From Dryas octopetala (Eukaryota > Streptophyta > Magnoliopsida > Rosales > Rosaceae), in contig OY992837.1 of NCBI GenBank assembly GCA_963921425.1, forward strand, positions 2,205,896 to 2,269,895: 64,000 nucleotides of DNA. Direction: 5' to 3'. Positions 24,373-37,944 of this stretch are shown piece by piece. Position 1 is the stretch's first letter; each line of letters starts with the position of its first letter. Made by a program: the position numbers and the translations under genes. Under the pieces are notes generated by a model. It searched no databases, had not been told where the DNA came from, and saw nothing but the letters and a program-made list of their open reading frames with translations.

Positions 24373-24542
24373 GAGACAAGTAACTATGCACAAAAAATTA
24401 GCAACACAAAATAACCCACTCAATTAACCACACCAACTGCCAGCTCATAAGTGGGTTGGGCTGACTAACAAGGATGCCACTTGGGTGGGCTGTAGTCAGA
24501 CCCAATTAAGTGCTGCTTTGGTGCGTTGAAGTTGTTGGATCC
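24373..24542. repeat. F-box promoter block, copy 2 of a direct repeat
   Basis: A shorter second copy of the block at 21573-21798, lying downstream of the F-box gene. No F-box coding sequence follows it; the next gene is the nucleoside hydrolase. It is best explained as the remnant of a tandem duplication whose gene part has been lost. Confidence 0.75.
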
Positions 24543-25147
24543 TATTAGCTGGAAGCCTGGAAGAGGCTTTGAAGTTTCCTTCCATGGAGTATATCTTGTT
24601 CTTCAAATTCTTATGTGTGTAGGTAATCCATGTATAAATATGGAAGAAAATTGCCAACATCAATTGGAGGTAATCTTGTTCTTCAATTTCTTATGTTTGT
24701 GATATTTTAGGCTTTAATAGTTGGATAGATACTTCAGTAGTATACTGTGTACATAACTCAAGTATTTTTCATCTTAAATTAGTTATGACTTTGCAACAAT
24801 CCACTATATATGGAAGTTCCAAATTTTTGCCTCATTTCATGCATATGATTGGATTTGATAGATTAAAATCATTAAATGGTTAGATCATGTTTATTCAAGA
24901 AGAAGCTAATACACATGAATCTAGTTATCATGCAATAAGGCAAAAAAGGAAAAGGAAAAAGAAAATGAGGGTGAAATTGCGTGCATGGTGATGGTGAGCT
25001 CAAATTTAAAAATGGATCACTTTTGCTTGGCAAACGGCAACATTTGTTTTGAACAACAAAGACTGTAAATTGAAGATTAATGATATTAGGTTTTGGGTTT
25101 CTTTTCCAGTTTGAATAAGTTTTCTTTTGGACCAGACTACCAGAGTG
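24543..25147. other. 5' flank of the nucleoside hydrolase gene
   Basis: AT-rich sequence with two similar segments near 24595 and 24675 (both with atcttgttcttcaa and ttcttatgt). It probably holds the promoter and leader; no precise element is claimed. Confidence 0.4.
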
Positions 25148-28100
25148 ATGGTGGGAAGAGTCCTTTGGGTGCTAATTACCACAATTGGATGGCTTGGAGT
25201 AGTAGTACTTGTGCTAAAGCTAAACCCTGTGGAAGCTCAAGCTCACCGCATTCTCGTAGACACAGATGTGGATGCAGATGATGTTCTTGCCCTACTTTAT
25301 CTTTTGAAGCAAAACAAGACGGAATTTGATTTGCAGGTTCTTTTCCAGCTTTTTAATACAGTATATCTCACATAGGAAATGTAAAGTATTACAATTGTAT
25401 ACCCTTCTGCACTTACTCATTACATAAGTTACTGTTGAACTATGTCTGTTACTGTCAATGGTGTTACTGTTTGTAATTGGGGTTGCAGGCAGTTACTATC
25501 AATGCAAATGGATGGAGTGATGCTGGGCATGCTGTTAATCATGTGTATGACATTCTTTTCATGATGGGTCGTGATGACATTGCAGTTGGTGTTGGAGGTG
25601 AAGGTGGTATTTTGCCTAATTCTACCATCCTTCCAAATGTTGGGGGTTATCAAGCTATTATTGACCAGGTCTGTATTTGTAAAAGGTGCTCAACCAAAAA
25701 CAATCATATCAATTGTGACCCTTTACTGAATTGAATTGTCTTGATTATAGGGCATGTCCACAGCTGGTGGTTGCAGATACAGACAGGCAATACCACCAGG
25801 TCAATATGGTCGTCTAGCTGTAAATACAAACTATGGCATACGCAAGGCTTTACTCCCTCAGGTACCCAATAATGGTTTCATTTTCATTTTTCAGTAAAGA
25901 ATTGTTAAATTAGGCAACGAGTGTATCAAAGTCAGTTTAACCAGTAGATCAGAGACAGTGATGAAGCCCAAAATAATAACAAAAAACTGATAATGGGACC
26001 TGTTCTAAGTTTCTTATGAACTATGTTGGCCAAAGTTGATTGCATATTAACATTAATGTATTTGTTGGTTCATTTTGTTAGTTTCTTACTTCATCTGTTC
26101 ACAGTGCAATATATCAAGCTCATATATATGTATACATCTCTGTACATGAAACAGGGTGGCAGAAAATATGTACCTCTTCAACAACCTACAGCTCAACAAG
26201 TGATGAAAGATACAATATCTGCAGGCCATATCACTGTGTTTCTTATGGGTACTCACACAAATTTAGCCGTCTTTCTTATGACCAATCCTCATCTGAAGAA
26301 AAATATTGAGCATATATATGCCATGGGAGGTGCTATTAGATCAACATGCTCGAAAAATGCCAGTTCTTCCAAGGCAGGGCCGTGTGGTGACATTGGTAAT
26401 TTGTTTCCACATGACTCCAATCCATATGCGGAGTTCAATATCTTTGGAGATCCTTTTGCTGCATACATGGTATATAGTTGTTTGCTGGATCATTCTTGTT
26501 CAAATTTATGGCCATTCTATGCTGGGTTAAAGTTCATACTTCATAGTGACTATAAATTAGCGTGTATACATTATGTAAAGTATATTGAAAAATTGGAGTA
26601 TATAAATATTAGTAATGATTCTGACCAAAACAGGTATTGCGTTCCGGCATTCCAGTCACACTCATTCCTCTGGATGCAACAAGAACGATTCCTGTAGATG
26701 AGAATTTCTTCTCAGCATTTGAAAAGAAACAGGATACATATGAGGCACAGTATAGCTTCCAGTCCTTGAAAATGATTCATGATACATGGCCTAACAATGA
26801 ATTTCATAAGGTAGTTTCCTGTGGTATATTGTGCTTCTAGCCTTCTATGTATGAGTTAAAAACCCTGGTTCTGCACTGTTTTCTATATCAAGATTATTGT
26901 CTGATTTTGATATATATAAATGAGATGTTGACTATTTTGCAGGAAGTTTGCATGTGGGATTATTTTATGGTTGGTGTAGCACTATCTCAAATGCGTAATT
27001 TAGAGAGACATCATGGAGAAAATGAATTTTCTGAAATGGAATATATGAACATCTCAGTGATTACTTCGAATGCACCTTATGGAATTTCAGATGGCTCAAA
27101 TCCTCTCATTGATGGGTGTTCAATCCCAAAGTTCAATGTACAGAGGAATGGGGTGCATAGTGGTCATGTTCAGCTGGGAATGCAAGACCCATTTTGCCTT
27201 GTCAAGGGGAGGAAAGGAAAATGTCAGGTATACTTTCAAGTGATAGTACACTAGTTTTCTTTGTTATTTATTTCGTGATGATTCTAGGCCTTAAAGATGC
27301 ATTAACTAACTGAATTTTAGACCATGCTAACAGGATGGTTACACAAAGGAGGTAACTGGTCCAGAAGCAGTTCGTGTTCTTGTTGCAACAGAAGCTAAAC
27401 CTAATCGTGACAATGACAGTATGCTTGCCAAAGAATTCTATAAAAGTTTCTTGGATGTAAGATGGTTTATGATTATATTCTATCTATCAATTGTGTGCTC
27501 CTTTCAATTATATGACTTACAGAAGTTGTGGTCTCTCAATGTGTGATACATATTCTGAGTGAAACCATGAGTTTCTTTTTCTATTTTTAACATGGAGGGA
27601 ACCTGCTAGACATACATGTTACCTACCTGTACATTTAAATTTATTGCAACATGTCAACAATACATAGTGAAAGGCTATGAAATACAGAGTAACAATTGAA
27701 GATTGGTTCTTGCAGGCTTCTATAAATTCATGATACTTGGAGAGCATACCTTTTTAGTTTGTACTTGATACAAAAGAATAACTTCAATAATTTGGTCAAA
27801 TGCAGGTTATAAATCAACCTAAGCAAATTGCACGGTTTAGTATTAGAACGCAGTTTCAACTATATGAGAGAGTACTTCAAAAACCAGATTTTGGAAAGGA
27901 ATTGATGGGTAAACCCATAGTCTTTGACATGGATATGAGTGCAGGGGACTTTCTAGCTCTTCTATATCTCCTAAAATTACCTATGGAGCTGATCAACCTC
28001 AAGGTATAATGCTGCCTTTGTAGGCTTTCTGAGGCTTCATGCTACACATAAGTACACTTGAATAGTCTAACTGAGTAGCTTTGTGGGGCTTCATGATAGC

Positions 28101-30069
28101 AATTACACATTTTTAATAAATTTAAAATCTAAATATAATTGTATTTATATGTTATGAGTTTGCTAATTGCTTCCAGATTCAATACTCTTTTGCATGAATT
28201 TTCTATGTTTGTCCAGGGAATACTAATTAGTGCAAATGGCTGGGCAACTGCTGCAACCATAGAAGTTGTATATGACATACTGCATATGATGGGCCGTGAT
28301 GATATTCCAGTTGGTCTTGGAAATGTATTTGCAGTTGGTGAATCTCATTCATCTTTCACTTCTCTTGGAGACTGCAGTTACACCAAGTCCATTCCTTATG
28401 GTAGCGGTGGCTCCTTGGACTCTGATACACTCTATGGATTTGCTCGTGACTTGCCTCGTAGTCCTAGAAGGTAGCACTATCTATTTAAACTACTAGACAG
28501 CTAATTACAATGGTGTTGTAGACAAATGTCTTTTTGTATGTTAGACATATTCAATTAATGCTAAAATGTTTGGCCTGTTTATATCTGTTCAGATACACAC
28601 CAGAAACCAGAGAATGCCCTGGACTTGGACAACCAACTGCACTAGATGTTTGGAAATCTGTTGTAAAATCACTGCATCCAGGATCCAAGATTACTATGTT
28701 GACCAATGGACCCTTGACAAATTTAGCCCAGATCATTCTTTCTGAGAACACAAGCTCGGTGGTCCAGGTAAATTTTGTCATTATGGTCATGCAATTGGAA
28801 ATGCTTATTGTGTAACAAAGGAACTTGGTTTTTCACCCATTGATGTAAATTCAAACCCAACTGAGGCAACCCAATTTGGGTTTGAGATTTCAATGGTTCT
28901 TTAAAGACATCAGGTCTTTCCATTTTGTAAGTACTAAGAATACATGCTCAACTCAAGAGCTCATCCTCATATGTTGATTCTTGCCTGTCTCGTGCATTAT
29001 CTAGACATAGCAGATCACACAAAAGACTTAACATGTATACTTTAGTGATGACCGGCCAACTACTCATTTTACATACAGACACTGCTTCTATGACTGAAAT
29101 CGTTTGGTAGAACAAAACCGGACTAGGAAGATACTGCCTCAATTTCTGTATCATGCTTAGATAGCCATCTTCATCATTATTATTTCCTTGCAGGATGTAT
29201 ATATTGTTGGGGGACACATTCGCCATGATAATGAAAAAGGAAATTTGTTCACTGTTCCTTCAAATGAATATGCAGAATTTAACATGTTTCTTGACCCTTT
29301 GGCGGCAAAGGCAGTTTTAGATTCAAAACTGAATATAACATTGATTCCGTTGCGGATCCAAAGGCAAGTCAGTTCCTTCCAGAATATTCTTAATAAATTG
29401 CAGCTAACAGATAGGACTCCTGAAGCTGTATTTGCCCAGCATCTACTTTCAAGGCTATGGAAACTGAAACAGAATCATCATAGATACAATCACATGGTAG
29501 GGTTCCATACAGTCAATTATCTATCTAAAGATATTTCTTTTTTCCATTCTGTTAGTTTGTCCCTCTGATTCAAGTTTCTTTAGTTGTAGCCTGGATATCA
29601 TATTCAGTCCATGTGGATGGATGATAATTATTCTGACAGAATGAAAATGCACAAGGGGGTGCTTCAATACATGATGATACATTTGTCAACTACTTCACTC
29701 TGCAAGAACTTACTGTGTTCCCATTACATCTTTTCACAGGATACATTTTTGGGGGAAATCCTTGGAGCAGTGATCTTGGCTGGTACTGGCAGTACTCATG
29801 CTCAATTAAACCAAACCTTTGATTTTATGCCCCTCAAGGTTGTGGCAGAGGGAGATGTATCGATCATCGGGCAGCTGCTTGTTGATGAAAACCAAACAAT
29901 GATGGTGAAGATATTGTGCAGTGTAAATCCAGAGGCATATTATGAACAGTTTGCTAGTATATTAGGTGAGAAACAGCAGCCTGCTGTTATAGCGAGCTTT
30001 TATGAGAAAAAAAGAAAATGGGGTACCCAGCCAAATAGAACTCACATCATTAGTCACCAGGCCAACTGA
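25148..30069 (+). CDS. NSH3: Secreted two-domain nucleoside hydrolase (NSH3-type)
   Basis: Twelve exons: 25148-25336, 25489-25668, 25751-25861, 26155-26469, 26634-26810, 26943-27227, 27334-27456, 27806-28003, 28217-28470, 28593-28767, 29194-29496 and 29740-30069. All introns are GT-AG and phases agree, giving 879 residues, close to Arabidopsis NSH3 (about 890). A signal peptide (hydrophobic residues of about 5-25) implies an apoplastic enzyme. Inosine-uridine hydrolases split nucleosides into base and ribose with a calcium-binding Asp cluster. Domain 1 keeps it as DTDVDADD (residues 38-45). Domain 2 starts with DMDMSAGD (501-508), where one metal-binding Asp is Gly, so it may be less active or structural; I recall the same change in the Arabidopsis protein. 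In plants this protein cleaves extracellular purine nucleosides for salvage. The first ATG after an upstream stop was used. Confidence 0.92.
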
Positions 30070-31179
30070 TTAAATGCGATGTGTTTGTGCTTGATATTGA
30101 ATAAAACAAAGGAAAATTAGAAATTTGAGAATGTTCTTTCTCCATTTTTCGAATCTTGGTTTTTCCTAAAAATGCAAATTACAAGCCTAAGCACTTGACC
30201 GTAACCCTGATCCGATTGATTAAAATATGTAACACTTCTTGTGGATGAATCTTCCAAGCTGGAGGCTTTAGTTTTATGAATTGCCCTTTAAAATTAGTGT
30301 CATGAATAAGGGATGGAAATATGGAATCATGATATTATATGGATTAATATTAGGTTGAGTTTATAATATTATTGTCTGTACAGTAATACAATTGTAGGTG
30401 CATGTCAACCTTGAGAGGTGGCTAAGTTGGGAAGAAATCGTACTTCAGAAGCATGGGAAGATGTTGATATTCTTACGCACACGTTTGCATTAAAAAATAA
30501 AATAATTTATTACCCGTGACAACTCAATTGCCATGTATACATAAAACAAATGTAATAAATAAATAAAATATTTTACATATATGGCATCTAACAAAGGTAT
30601 GGAGCTCCAGGCTCCAGCATGCATTGCCGAAAAAAAAGACTAAAAACTCAAAGCCCATAGTTTATTTTAGATTTGAAATGAAGGAAAAATAAAATAATTC
30701 TAAATTGGTAATTTGGTTGGTTCAAGTGATGTGGTCTCTTAGATTGTAAACACGAGGCAAGAAAAAATAAAATTAGATACGGTTGGACCAACAATTAAGA
30801 ATAAAATCATACGTAGAAGATACTTTGGTATTATTATTGGCCTTGTTTAGTTGTTTTTTACATTACTACCAGACTGTCCAATACATATCCCACGCCACAT
30901 TAAAATACTTGAGTAACTTGACCTTGACCTTATACATCTCTTCATTCATTGAATGTATATGATATACAGATCATGGAATGCTAATTTAGTTTAAAATTAT
31001 CATTAATATTGTTCACGAATATTTAACTAATCTTGTAATCACCATAACATTTATAGTAACATTTATAGATACATTCCTCATAACAAGCTAATTAAGTAAT
31101 AACAAAACAAATGGTTGGTGGGTTTTAATTTATTTGGGTAAATATGAGAAATGGAGTGTCCTAGATGATTGGCCTGCAT
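30070..31179. other. Intergenic downstream of NSH3
   Basis: The 3' UTR (AATAAAAC near 30100) is followed by AT-rich sequence. No gene or RNA was recognised. Confidence 0.5.
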
Positions 31180-31189
31180 ATTGTTCACA

Positions 31190-31555
31190 GAGTTAATTAC
31201 ACTTACGTACACCCCTTGAGATTTATCAACTTTTTACATACACTCCCTGAGGTTTCAATAATTACACATACACCCCCTGAGGTTTTAAAACTGCTATATA
31301 TAACCTCCTATAGTGAGACGAAAATGATAAAAAATTATGCAAAAAAGCATACTAAGGGATTAAATAGCCTAATAAGATTATTCAAGGTGTAAGGTCCAAC
31401 TTGAATACAAATATTTTATTTTTTATTTTTTTTCTTTTGTAGGGGGTTATATGCAACAGTTTTAAAACTTCAGGGGGTGTATGTGTAATTATTGAAACCC
31501 CATGAGTGTATGTGAAAAGACGATAAACCTTAGAGAGTGTAAGTATAATTAACTC
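31190..31555. mobile_element. Mutator-type MITE, perfect 10-bp TSD
   Basis: A 366-bp element made almost entirely of two inverted arms of about 120 bases, both carrying tcaataattacacatacacc and ccctgaggttttaaaactg-like text. The outer ends are GAGTTAATTACAC and GAGTTAATTATAC. The flanking copies of attgttcaca at 31180-31189 and 31556-31565 are identical. A 9-10 bp duplication with long inverted repeats suggests the Mutator superfamily. It is non-coding. The intact duplication suggests a fairly recent insertion. Confidence 0.85.
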
Positions 31556-31755
31556 ATTGTTCACATGACCTTTAAACTCATTGACCCAAACGTGAAATCA
31601 TTTGGTGTATATAAAATTTTAAGTCTCCAACTATGGTGTGGAATAGGTATAGAGCTATTGCAATTGATTTTTATAACAATTTATGCAATCATGCATGGTC
31701 TCCTTTTTAGTTTTACACAACAAAGAGTAATCCAAGTGTTTTGACATTTGCTGTA

Positions 31756-31849
31756 AGCAAATGGAACTAGCAATCTCAACTTTTTGATGAAAAGAAAAGT
31801 TACAGCAAATGGAACTATCAATCTCAACTTTTTGATGAAAAGAAAAGGA
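31756..31849. repeat. 48-bp tandem duplication
   Basis: Two head-to-tail copies starting agcaaatggaactagcaatc and agcaaatggaactatcaatc differ at about one position before the end of the second copy. The near-identity points to a recent local duplication in non-coding DNA. Confidence 0.85.
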
Positions 31850-32479
31850 AAAGTAAAGTCTATTAAATTTTAAAGTTCAATTAATGTCATAATGTGGCAT
31901 ATTCACTTTCATAATGATATATAAAACCCTACCTAGCTATATATAAATTTCCACAACCACACAACATGTACTGTTGCCCATGTACATTTCTCCTTTGCCA
32001 TATGATTAACTTGAATATTATTATGCATTGATTATGCCAGAGCAGAACCTTTATTTCTTAATTGAAGGATGAATGATGATTGTCTTCCAGCTTCTCTTCA
32101 ATGAAATTAACTGTACCCAATTGATTACTTGGGTGAATTTATAGAGAAAAAGTGCAGCTGGTGACTTATTGCTATATGTCATCTCTAACTAAAGGTATTT
32201 GGTCTTTGTGGTAAGAACAGAGAAATTTTTTTTGCATAGGGAACTTTGCCATAATGGTCATAATTAATAGAAACAGATTCATTCACATTCTTTGCCATAA
32301 GAACTCAGCTCAGGTTCTTTGAGCCCCAGAAACTTGGATGCTCAACCAAATAGGAGAGAGAGAAAATTAAAAAGAGTAAAAAGTTTCTCTGCAAATCTAC
32401 CAACCCCCAGCAATGTTTCCTTTGTTATTTTAGTCTGCTGATGATAATAACTTCACTGGATCTCATCATTATTCATTCA
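31850..32479. other. Intergenic / AHP 3' flank
   Basis: AT-rich DNA that includes the likely 3' UTR of the minus-strand AHP gene (AATAAT-rich). No other gene was seen. Confidence 0.45.
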
Positions 32480-34082
32480 TCACCTTGGTAGTGAACCACC
32501 TGCTGCCAAAAGCTGTTGCTCCAGCTACATTTGAACAAGTAGAAGAGCATTAAGGCTTTGAGAGTTGAGACCAAGATCTAGCAAGCATACAGATTCAGGC
32601 TTGTTATGAAACAATTTGCTTACTTACCTTGAAAAGAGTTTCTAGTTTAGTTTTCACAAGGGAATACTCATGCTTCACTTGCTGCAGACATTTTTGACAC
32701 CTGCACCAATAATATTTTTTCATTCAAATACATACGAAAATTTTCACAATCTATATAGTACTCTTTAGAATATGAATAGTTTTGGAATCATTATATAATA
32801 GTGAAAGAGCAGTCTGCGTGATTTGATATTTGCGAAGTTACTCACCCTTCAATGTTCTGCTCCTCACAGTAGTTGCGGAATGCAATGCAGGCTCTTTGAA
32901 CTCTCTGAGCACCAATGCTGTTATTTCAAGAACCCATTTTCCTCATGAAACACTCAAACACCAAAGCAAGAAATATATATAGACGAGAACAATTGACCTA
33001 AATATTTTTCCTTCTCTTTTTAAATTTAGCTTATAATTATGTTGGAAATATTATATTTTTGGATCACTGTGGCTCAGCAATATTCTCAGTATGCTTGCAT
33101 TCATGTGGGAAAAAGTAGGAAAGAATGATTATCTTCCAATTTTCCAAGAAAAATCATCAGCAAGAAAACAACTTATAATTAACTTGGACTTTAGCATGAA
33201 AGATTTACTGATATGACTATCTGCTTGATGATCATAATGTCTCCAAATGAAAACCAAATTTCAGCCGAAAGGTGGAACTTTGAATCTTACTCTTTAAATC
33301 TTCATTTCAAATCTGGAACTGCTGAAAGTCTACTGGTCTGATTCTATGTTTCTGGTATTTTCCATGACAATCCCTTTATATTATTCAATGGGAGTGATGG
33401 AACTTTCAATATAAAAGGCTATAACAAGTAACAATTGTGGTAATACATTTGCTTCGAGCAGAAACTGATATGGTGATATCAAAATAATTTAAAGGGCTGA
33501 AAAGCAACACAACCATAGTGATTTCCATTGAAATAATAGGGTCCTATATATAAAGGGAAAAGTAAACAGAACCAACAGGTACCTGGAGCTGCTACCCTTC
33601 AACTGGTGAACTTGAGCATCCACCCTTTTAAAGTCAACACTCTGCTGATCTCTGAATCAAATAACATAAAATAACGAAGCTACATAAGGCCTTTGATGGT
33701 AGAACCATGCCAAGGAAACAAAAAAGGTTACTTGAAAAAGGGTCATTAATATTGTGAAATTAGTGAGAGAAAGCTTTAGTTCTTACAGAGCTTTGGTCAG
33801 TTCATTAACAAGCCTCTCAGAGTCTTCAAAAAAGAGAGACACCACTTCAACCACAAAATCTGGGTTGCTCTCATCTTGCAGTTGCTGAAGTTGGTTAAAC
33901 TGTTCATCCAGAAATGCCTTCATACAAAAACAACAAGTTATAATCACCAACAGCCAACCCAAAAAGAGGCACAAAACGAACACACACAAAACTACCTGTA
34001 TCTAATATATACTGACCTCATCAAACAGTGAAGTTTTGTAGTCAACCAACTGCTTCTGCAACTGAGACACACCACCATCCAT
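32480..34082 (-). CDS. AHP1: Histidine-containing phosphotransfer protein (AHP1-like)
   Basis: Six small exons: 34082-34017, 33917-33787, 33651-33583, 32917-32846, 32700-32628 and 32524-32480. All introns are GT-AG with matching phases, giving 151 residues, close to AHP1-type proteins (about 154). The sequence opens MDGGVSQLQKQLVDYKTSLF, contains LQDESNPDFVVEVVSLFFED, and has the phosphotransfer site HQLKGSSSSIGA with the phosphoacceptor His at about residue 81. It ends LEQQLLAAGGSLPR. AHPs are small four-helix-bundle proteins that carry phosphate from cytokinin receptor histidine kinases to nuclear type-B response regulators, shuttling between cytosol and nucleus. The six-exon layout is usual for the family. 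All key residues are present, so the protein should be functional and not a pseudo-HPt. Confidence 0.93.
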
Positions 34083-37000
34083 TGTAGCACTCTCAGGTCT
34101 CAAGGGTTAATCTTCAGAACACTCTCTCTACAGATCTTATGGGTTCATTGCATCCCTTTCCCCCCTTTAAAAAGAGTAGGGCTCCAATAGGCTGTTGGGT
34201 TAAATTTTTGTAGCCTGAGGAGGGAAGCTCTTAAGATTCCTAGCTTTGTGGGCTATACATGCATACACATGATACATGAATAGTACATGAACTCACCTTT
34301 CTAGTATTCCTTACTTGACTAGCTACCTAGATTTGTTTCTGTTTTTCTTTTCTTTTCTTCCTCTCACAACACATCATATAATTAAGATTAAGATAAGCAC
34401 TGATATTTCTTTCCAAATTTAAAAGCACCCCAAAATCCAAAACTTGGTGCCCATGTACCATTCACCCTCCCATCTTTTTCTTTCAGTAATTATTGCTCTC
34501 TCTCTCTCTCTCTCTCTAATATATTATTTGCTGGAGTTATTTTTTCCTTTTGTTTTGGACATATATACAAAGATTATTATTAGTCCAATAATGCAAACAT
34601 TTAGGGAGATATGAAGATGCAAGTCACAACTGAAGAAGTGAAGCTTAAATTAATAATTACCCACATTCCAACTTTTTTTTTTAGGCCATTGACCCACATT
34701 CTAACTTAATTCAATTGACATGATGGGAAAGGGACTTCAGACAATGTTACATCCATATCTTCTAGATTTTTTTGTTAGATTTTGTCTTTTCTAAAAAAAA
34801 AATTAAAAGTTGTAAGAGAGAGGTCTCAGCCTCTCAGGTCATCATAATAAACAATAAAAGTGAAATTTTAACATTTCCATGTACAAAAATTTTAAGTTGG
34901 TATAATAAAGTATTGAAACTTTTGTTGTCTCAATTCTCAAAGGGCATGCATATCATATTCGTATGTGATGTTATCTTTGCCTACACCTACTCCACCTTTC
35001 TTTTTCAACTGCATCCCTTCACAGTATTTCAGGTTAATCTTTCAATCTTTTCAAGATTCTTTGTAAATAAATCGATGCTGCTCTTGCTTTTGTTTGTTGT
35101 TTGTGTTGTTGTTGTTTGATTAGGTGGTACATTCGTTTCGATAATTGGTTAGTACTAAGTAAACCAGAAGGACCATGTAGCACAGGCCCCAGGATTTCAT
35201 ATGCCCCACTATTTTAGTACTTGGCCCTACCCTTTCAAGAAGCCCATGTGGTTCATTAGTTGATCTTTCAATTTTATAATTTCTCTCCCCCCATTAGATT
35301 CAGCATTTTTCAACCATTTAACTTAAGGATTAGGAGGGATAATTCATAATATGGTGACAGTAATTTTTGCAGGGATAGCACACGTGTCAAAAGCTCAAAG
35401 CAATGTGAGGGGGGGACATGTATATGGTATCTTGGGTGCATTTGTTTACATATTGTCACAAATTTTGAGGCATCATTGGGGTGGGGGTGACTTTGTCATC
35501 TACATGTTGCTAGGGTTGCATTTGCATTGCATTCAATTGGGAAATCATTTTTGTTTGGGTATTGTCCTACAAGATTTGAGACTTACCCACTAGGATTGTT
35601 TGGGATTGATGACTTTTTTCTGACTCAATTTAAATTCAGCTCAAATGTATGAGTTGTGACTCACAATCTTGTGGGGATGATTAACTTGGTGGTCCTGGTG
35701 GGAACCTATGACTTTGGATAAGCTTCATTTCCATTCTTCCTTTATTGAATTTTTAATAATTAAATTTATATTTTATACTAAATCAAACCCAGTGGAACAT
35801 ATTTCCACATACACAATTCCCAAATTGAGTGGTGAATTACAGTGGGGCCCTGGCGTGGATTAGAAGTCTCCAGTCTTGACTGTTGACCCCAATTTCATTC
35901 CAATTTTCTTACCAAGAAAACACTTTCTACACCCAATTTCATGGATTCTTTTACCATGTGGCCTTATAGGTTGGGTTCGAATTGCCTCCACCATTAAATT
36001 GGGATGGCTAGCTTTGGATGTCAATTGTACTGCTGCATATCACGGAAATAACACATCCATCTACAATGAGATGACAAATCCAAGACCTGAAACGACAAAA
36101 CAAGACCGTTTTCGTACCGACCGAGCATGCCATGCTTCAATAGTCATAGGGCCCAAAAACAATCCCCCTTGCATGAGATGTTACCTCTACAATCATGCAT
36201 TCAATTCAATCAAATTGGGTTCACATTTTTTATAGCAGATTCAAGGGACCACTCCAATTCCAATTCCAATTCCATTCTCTTCCTCTTGATATGAAGAGCA
36301 TCTAAAAGTGGGGCCCAACATTTACTAGGATCTACTGCCATTAATCACAACAATACAAGACTCTAGGATGTTTGGGGGTATCCAAAGCCAAAGCCATGTA
36401 TCAAAGCAAACTTGACATGAATGTTTTCTCACTTTTGGTACCCCAAAAAACTGTACCTCACTACTTTCATATTTTTCATGATGCATTATTCTGGCTGTTT
36501 GGGAAAATTTCAAAAATAGCCACAATCTTTCAACTCCCTCTGGCCTCCGTCTGTCTCGAAAACACATGCATATGCACGCCATAAACACACATATATCCAT
36601 ACAGGTATGTGCACTGTGCGACTGTGCATGTCTTTATCCTTATCCATTTACAGTTGGAACATTCTTTTTCTGTGTTTTTTAATTTTTAGTTCATAAAAAG
36701 CTACACAGTCAATAATGTTCTTATATTTGGCCTCTGACATTATAAGCCCACAAGACAGGAACCTCAAAAACCAATGCCAATTGAGTACATTTGTCTCATT
36801 GATCTTGTTATTAAACCACGTCATTGATAGGCTAATCAATTCACATATGAACTTTACATAGTAATAAACTGGATAAACTAGAGGCCTTAATGAAAAACTT
36901 TCTAAAGCTCCTGCACCAAACGAAAATGAATGAACATCTAAATACAGAGATTGAATTAAAAAGCACCTGCCAGAAACTATCCACAGAAGAAATGCAATTT

Positions 37001-37944
37001 GTTCAATTATAAACTCTCTTTGAATTTTTACTTTATTCCTTTTTTTTTTCTTTTCTTTGAAGAATGAATATCAATATTGTTACACAGCACAGAAAGAACC
37101 TGTCCGCACAAATCATTTCTATTATGAATTTCAATTTACAACATTTACATGACAATTAGAAGGGGAGGGTACCAGGGATTTGCCCCAGCGGCACTATGAC
37201 GAGCCAAGATTATATCACTTGTATCAATCAGTCAGTTGCATTTCTATTGTTGAATCGAAACAACCTGAAACTTCATCAATTAAATTTCACACCGACATTT
37301 GGCTGAGCTTGACCAATCTTTTACTCGAAAAAAGAAAATCTCCGAGTACTTCAGTGCAATTCAAACACAAGAAGGTACATCATCCTGTGACAGAAAACAT
37401 GACAATGTCAATCAGGTTACAGTAGAAGTATCAATTAGCAAAATCACCACAGAATATCATACATGCCAATATACCCAAACCTCTAACACATATGAAAACT
37501 TACGGAAGAGAGCCTTAAAATGTACTTCCTACAAAACAAGAAAAGTAACAAATTTGTATAAACAATTACATCGGCATACTTTACTTGACCAGATCAACAT
37601 ATGATCTACCTATAACATCATTGGAGTACTATTGAACATCTGTACAACATCCTGCCCAGTCTGACAAAAATAAATTCAATAGTCTGAAGCAACTTTACTT
37701 TGCCTAAAACCATGACGGCCAGGCATTATGTTCATAACAACCCAACAGTGTGTGGAAAAAGTGCTAGAAAGAATAGAGAAGTCAATATAGTATAATTGTA
37801 TTCCAGTAAAATACTAATTGATTACGCCACATTTTCAAATTCTAGAAAATGACAAAATAATGAAGTTCAATGATAGCAAGGATCATCACTCAGCAGCATC
37901 TATCTTCATTATATATATGCCAAAAATGCCAGAAATAAGGAAAT
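34083..37944. other. Intergenic between AHP and the ATG18 gene
   Basis: The AHP promoter and leader lie at the left, with a CT microsatellite at about 34496-34517. The centre has no convincing coding frame: frames of 80-120 codons occur but lack any domain-like pattern. Three tandem CCAATT units sit near 36253-36272. The right part (about 37100-37944) is probably the ATG18 3' UTR. Confidence 0.45.
34674..34691 (-). mobile_element. Micro-retroinsertion (CAATGGCCT + A tail on the minus strand)
   Basis: An insert of 18 bases reading CAATGGCCT plus an A run on the minus strand. The flanks acccacattccaact (34659-34673) and acccacattctaact (34692-34706) match at 14 of 15 positions. Confidence 0.65.

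Noticed and set aside
35960-35990. tRNA B-box-like gggttcgaattgcc
   Set aside because: No A-box or pairing acceptor stem in the 70 bases upstream, so it is not a tRNA gene.
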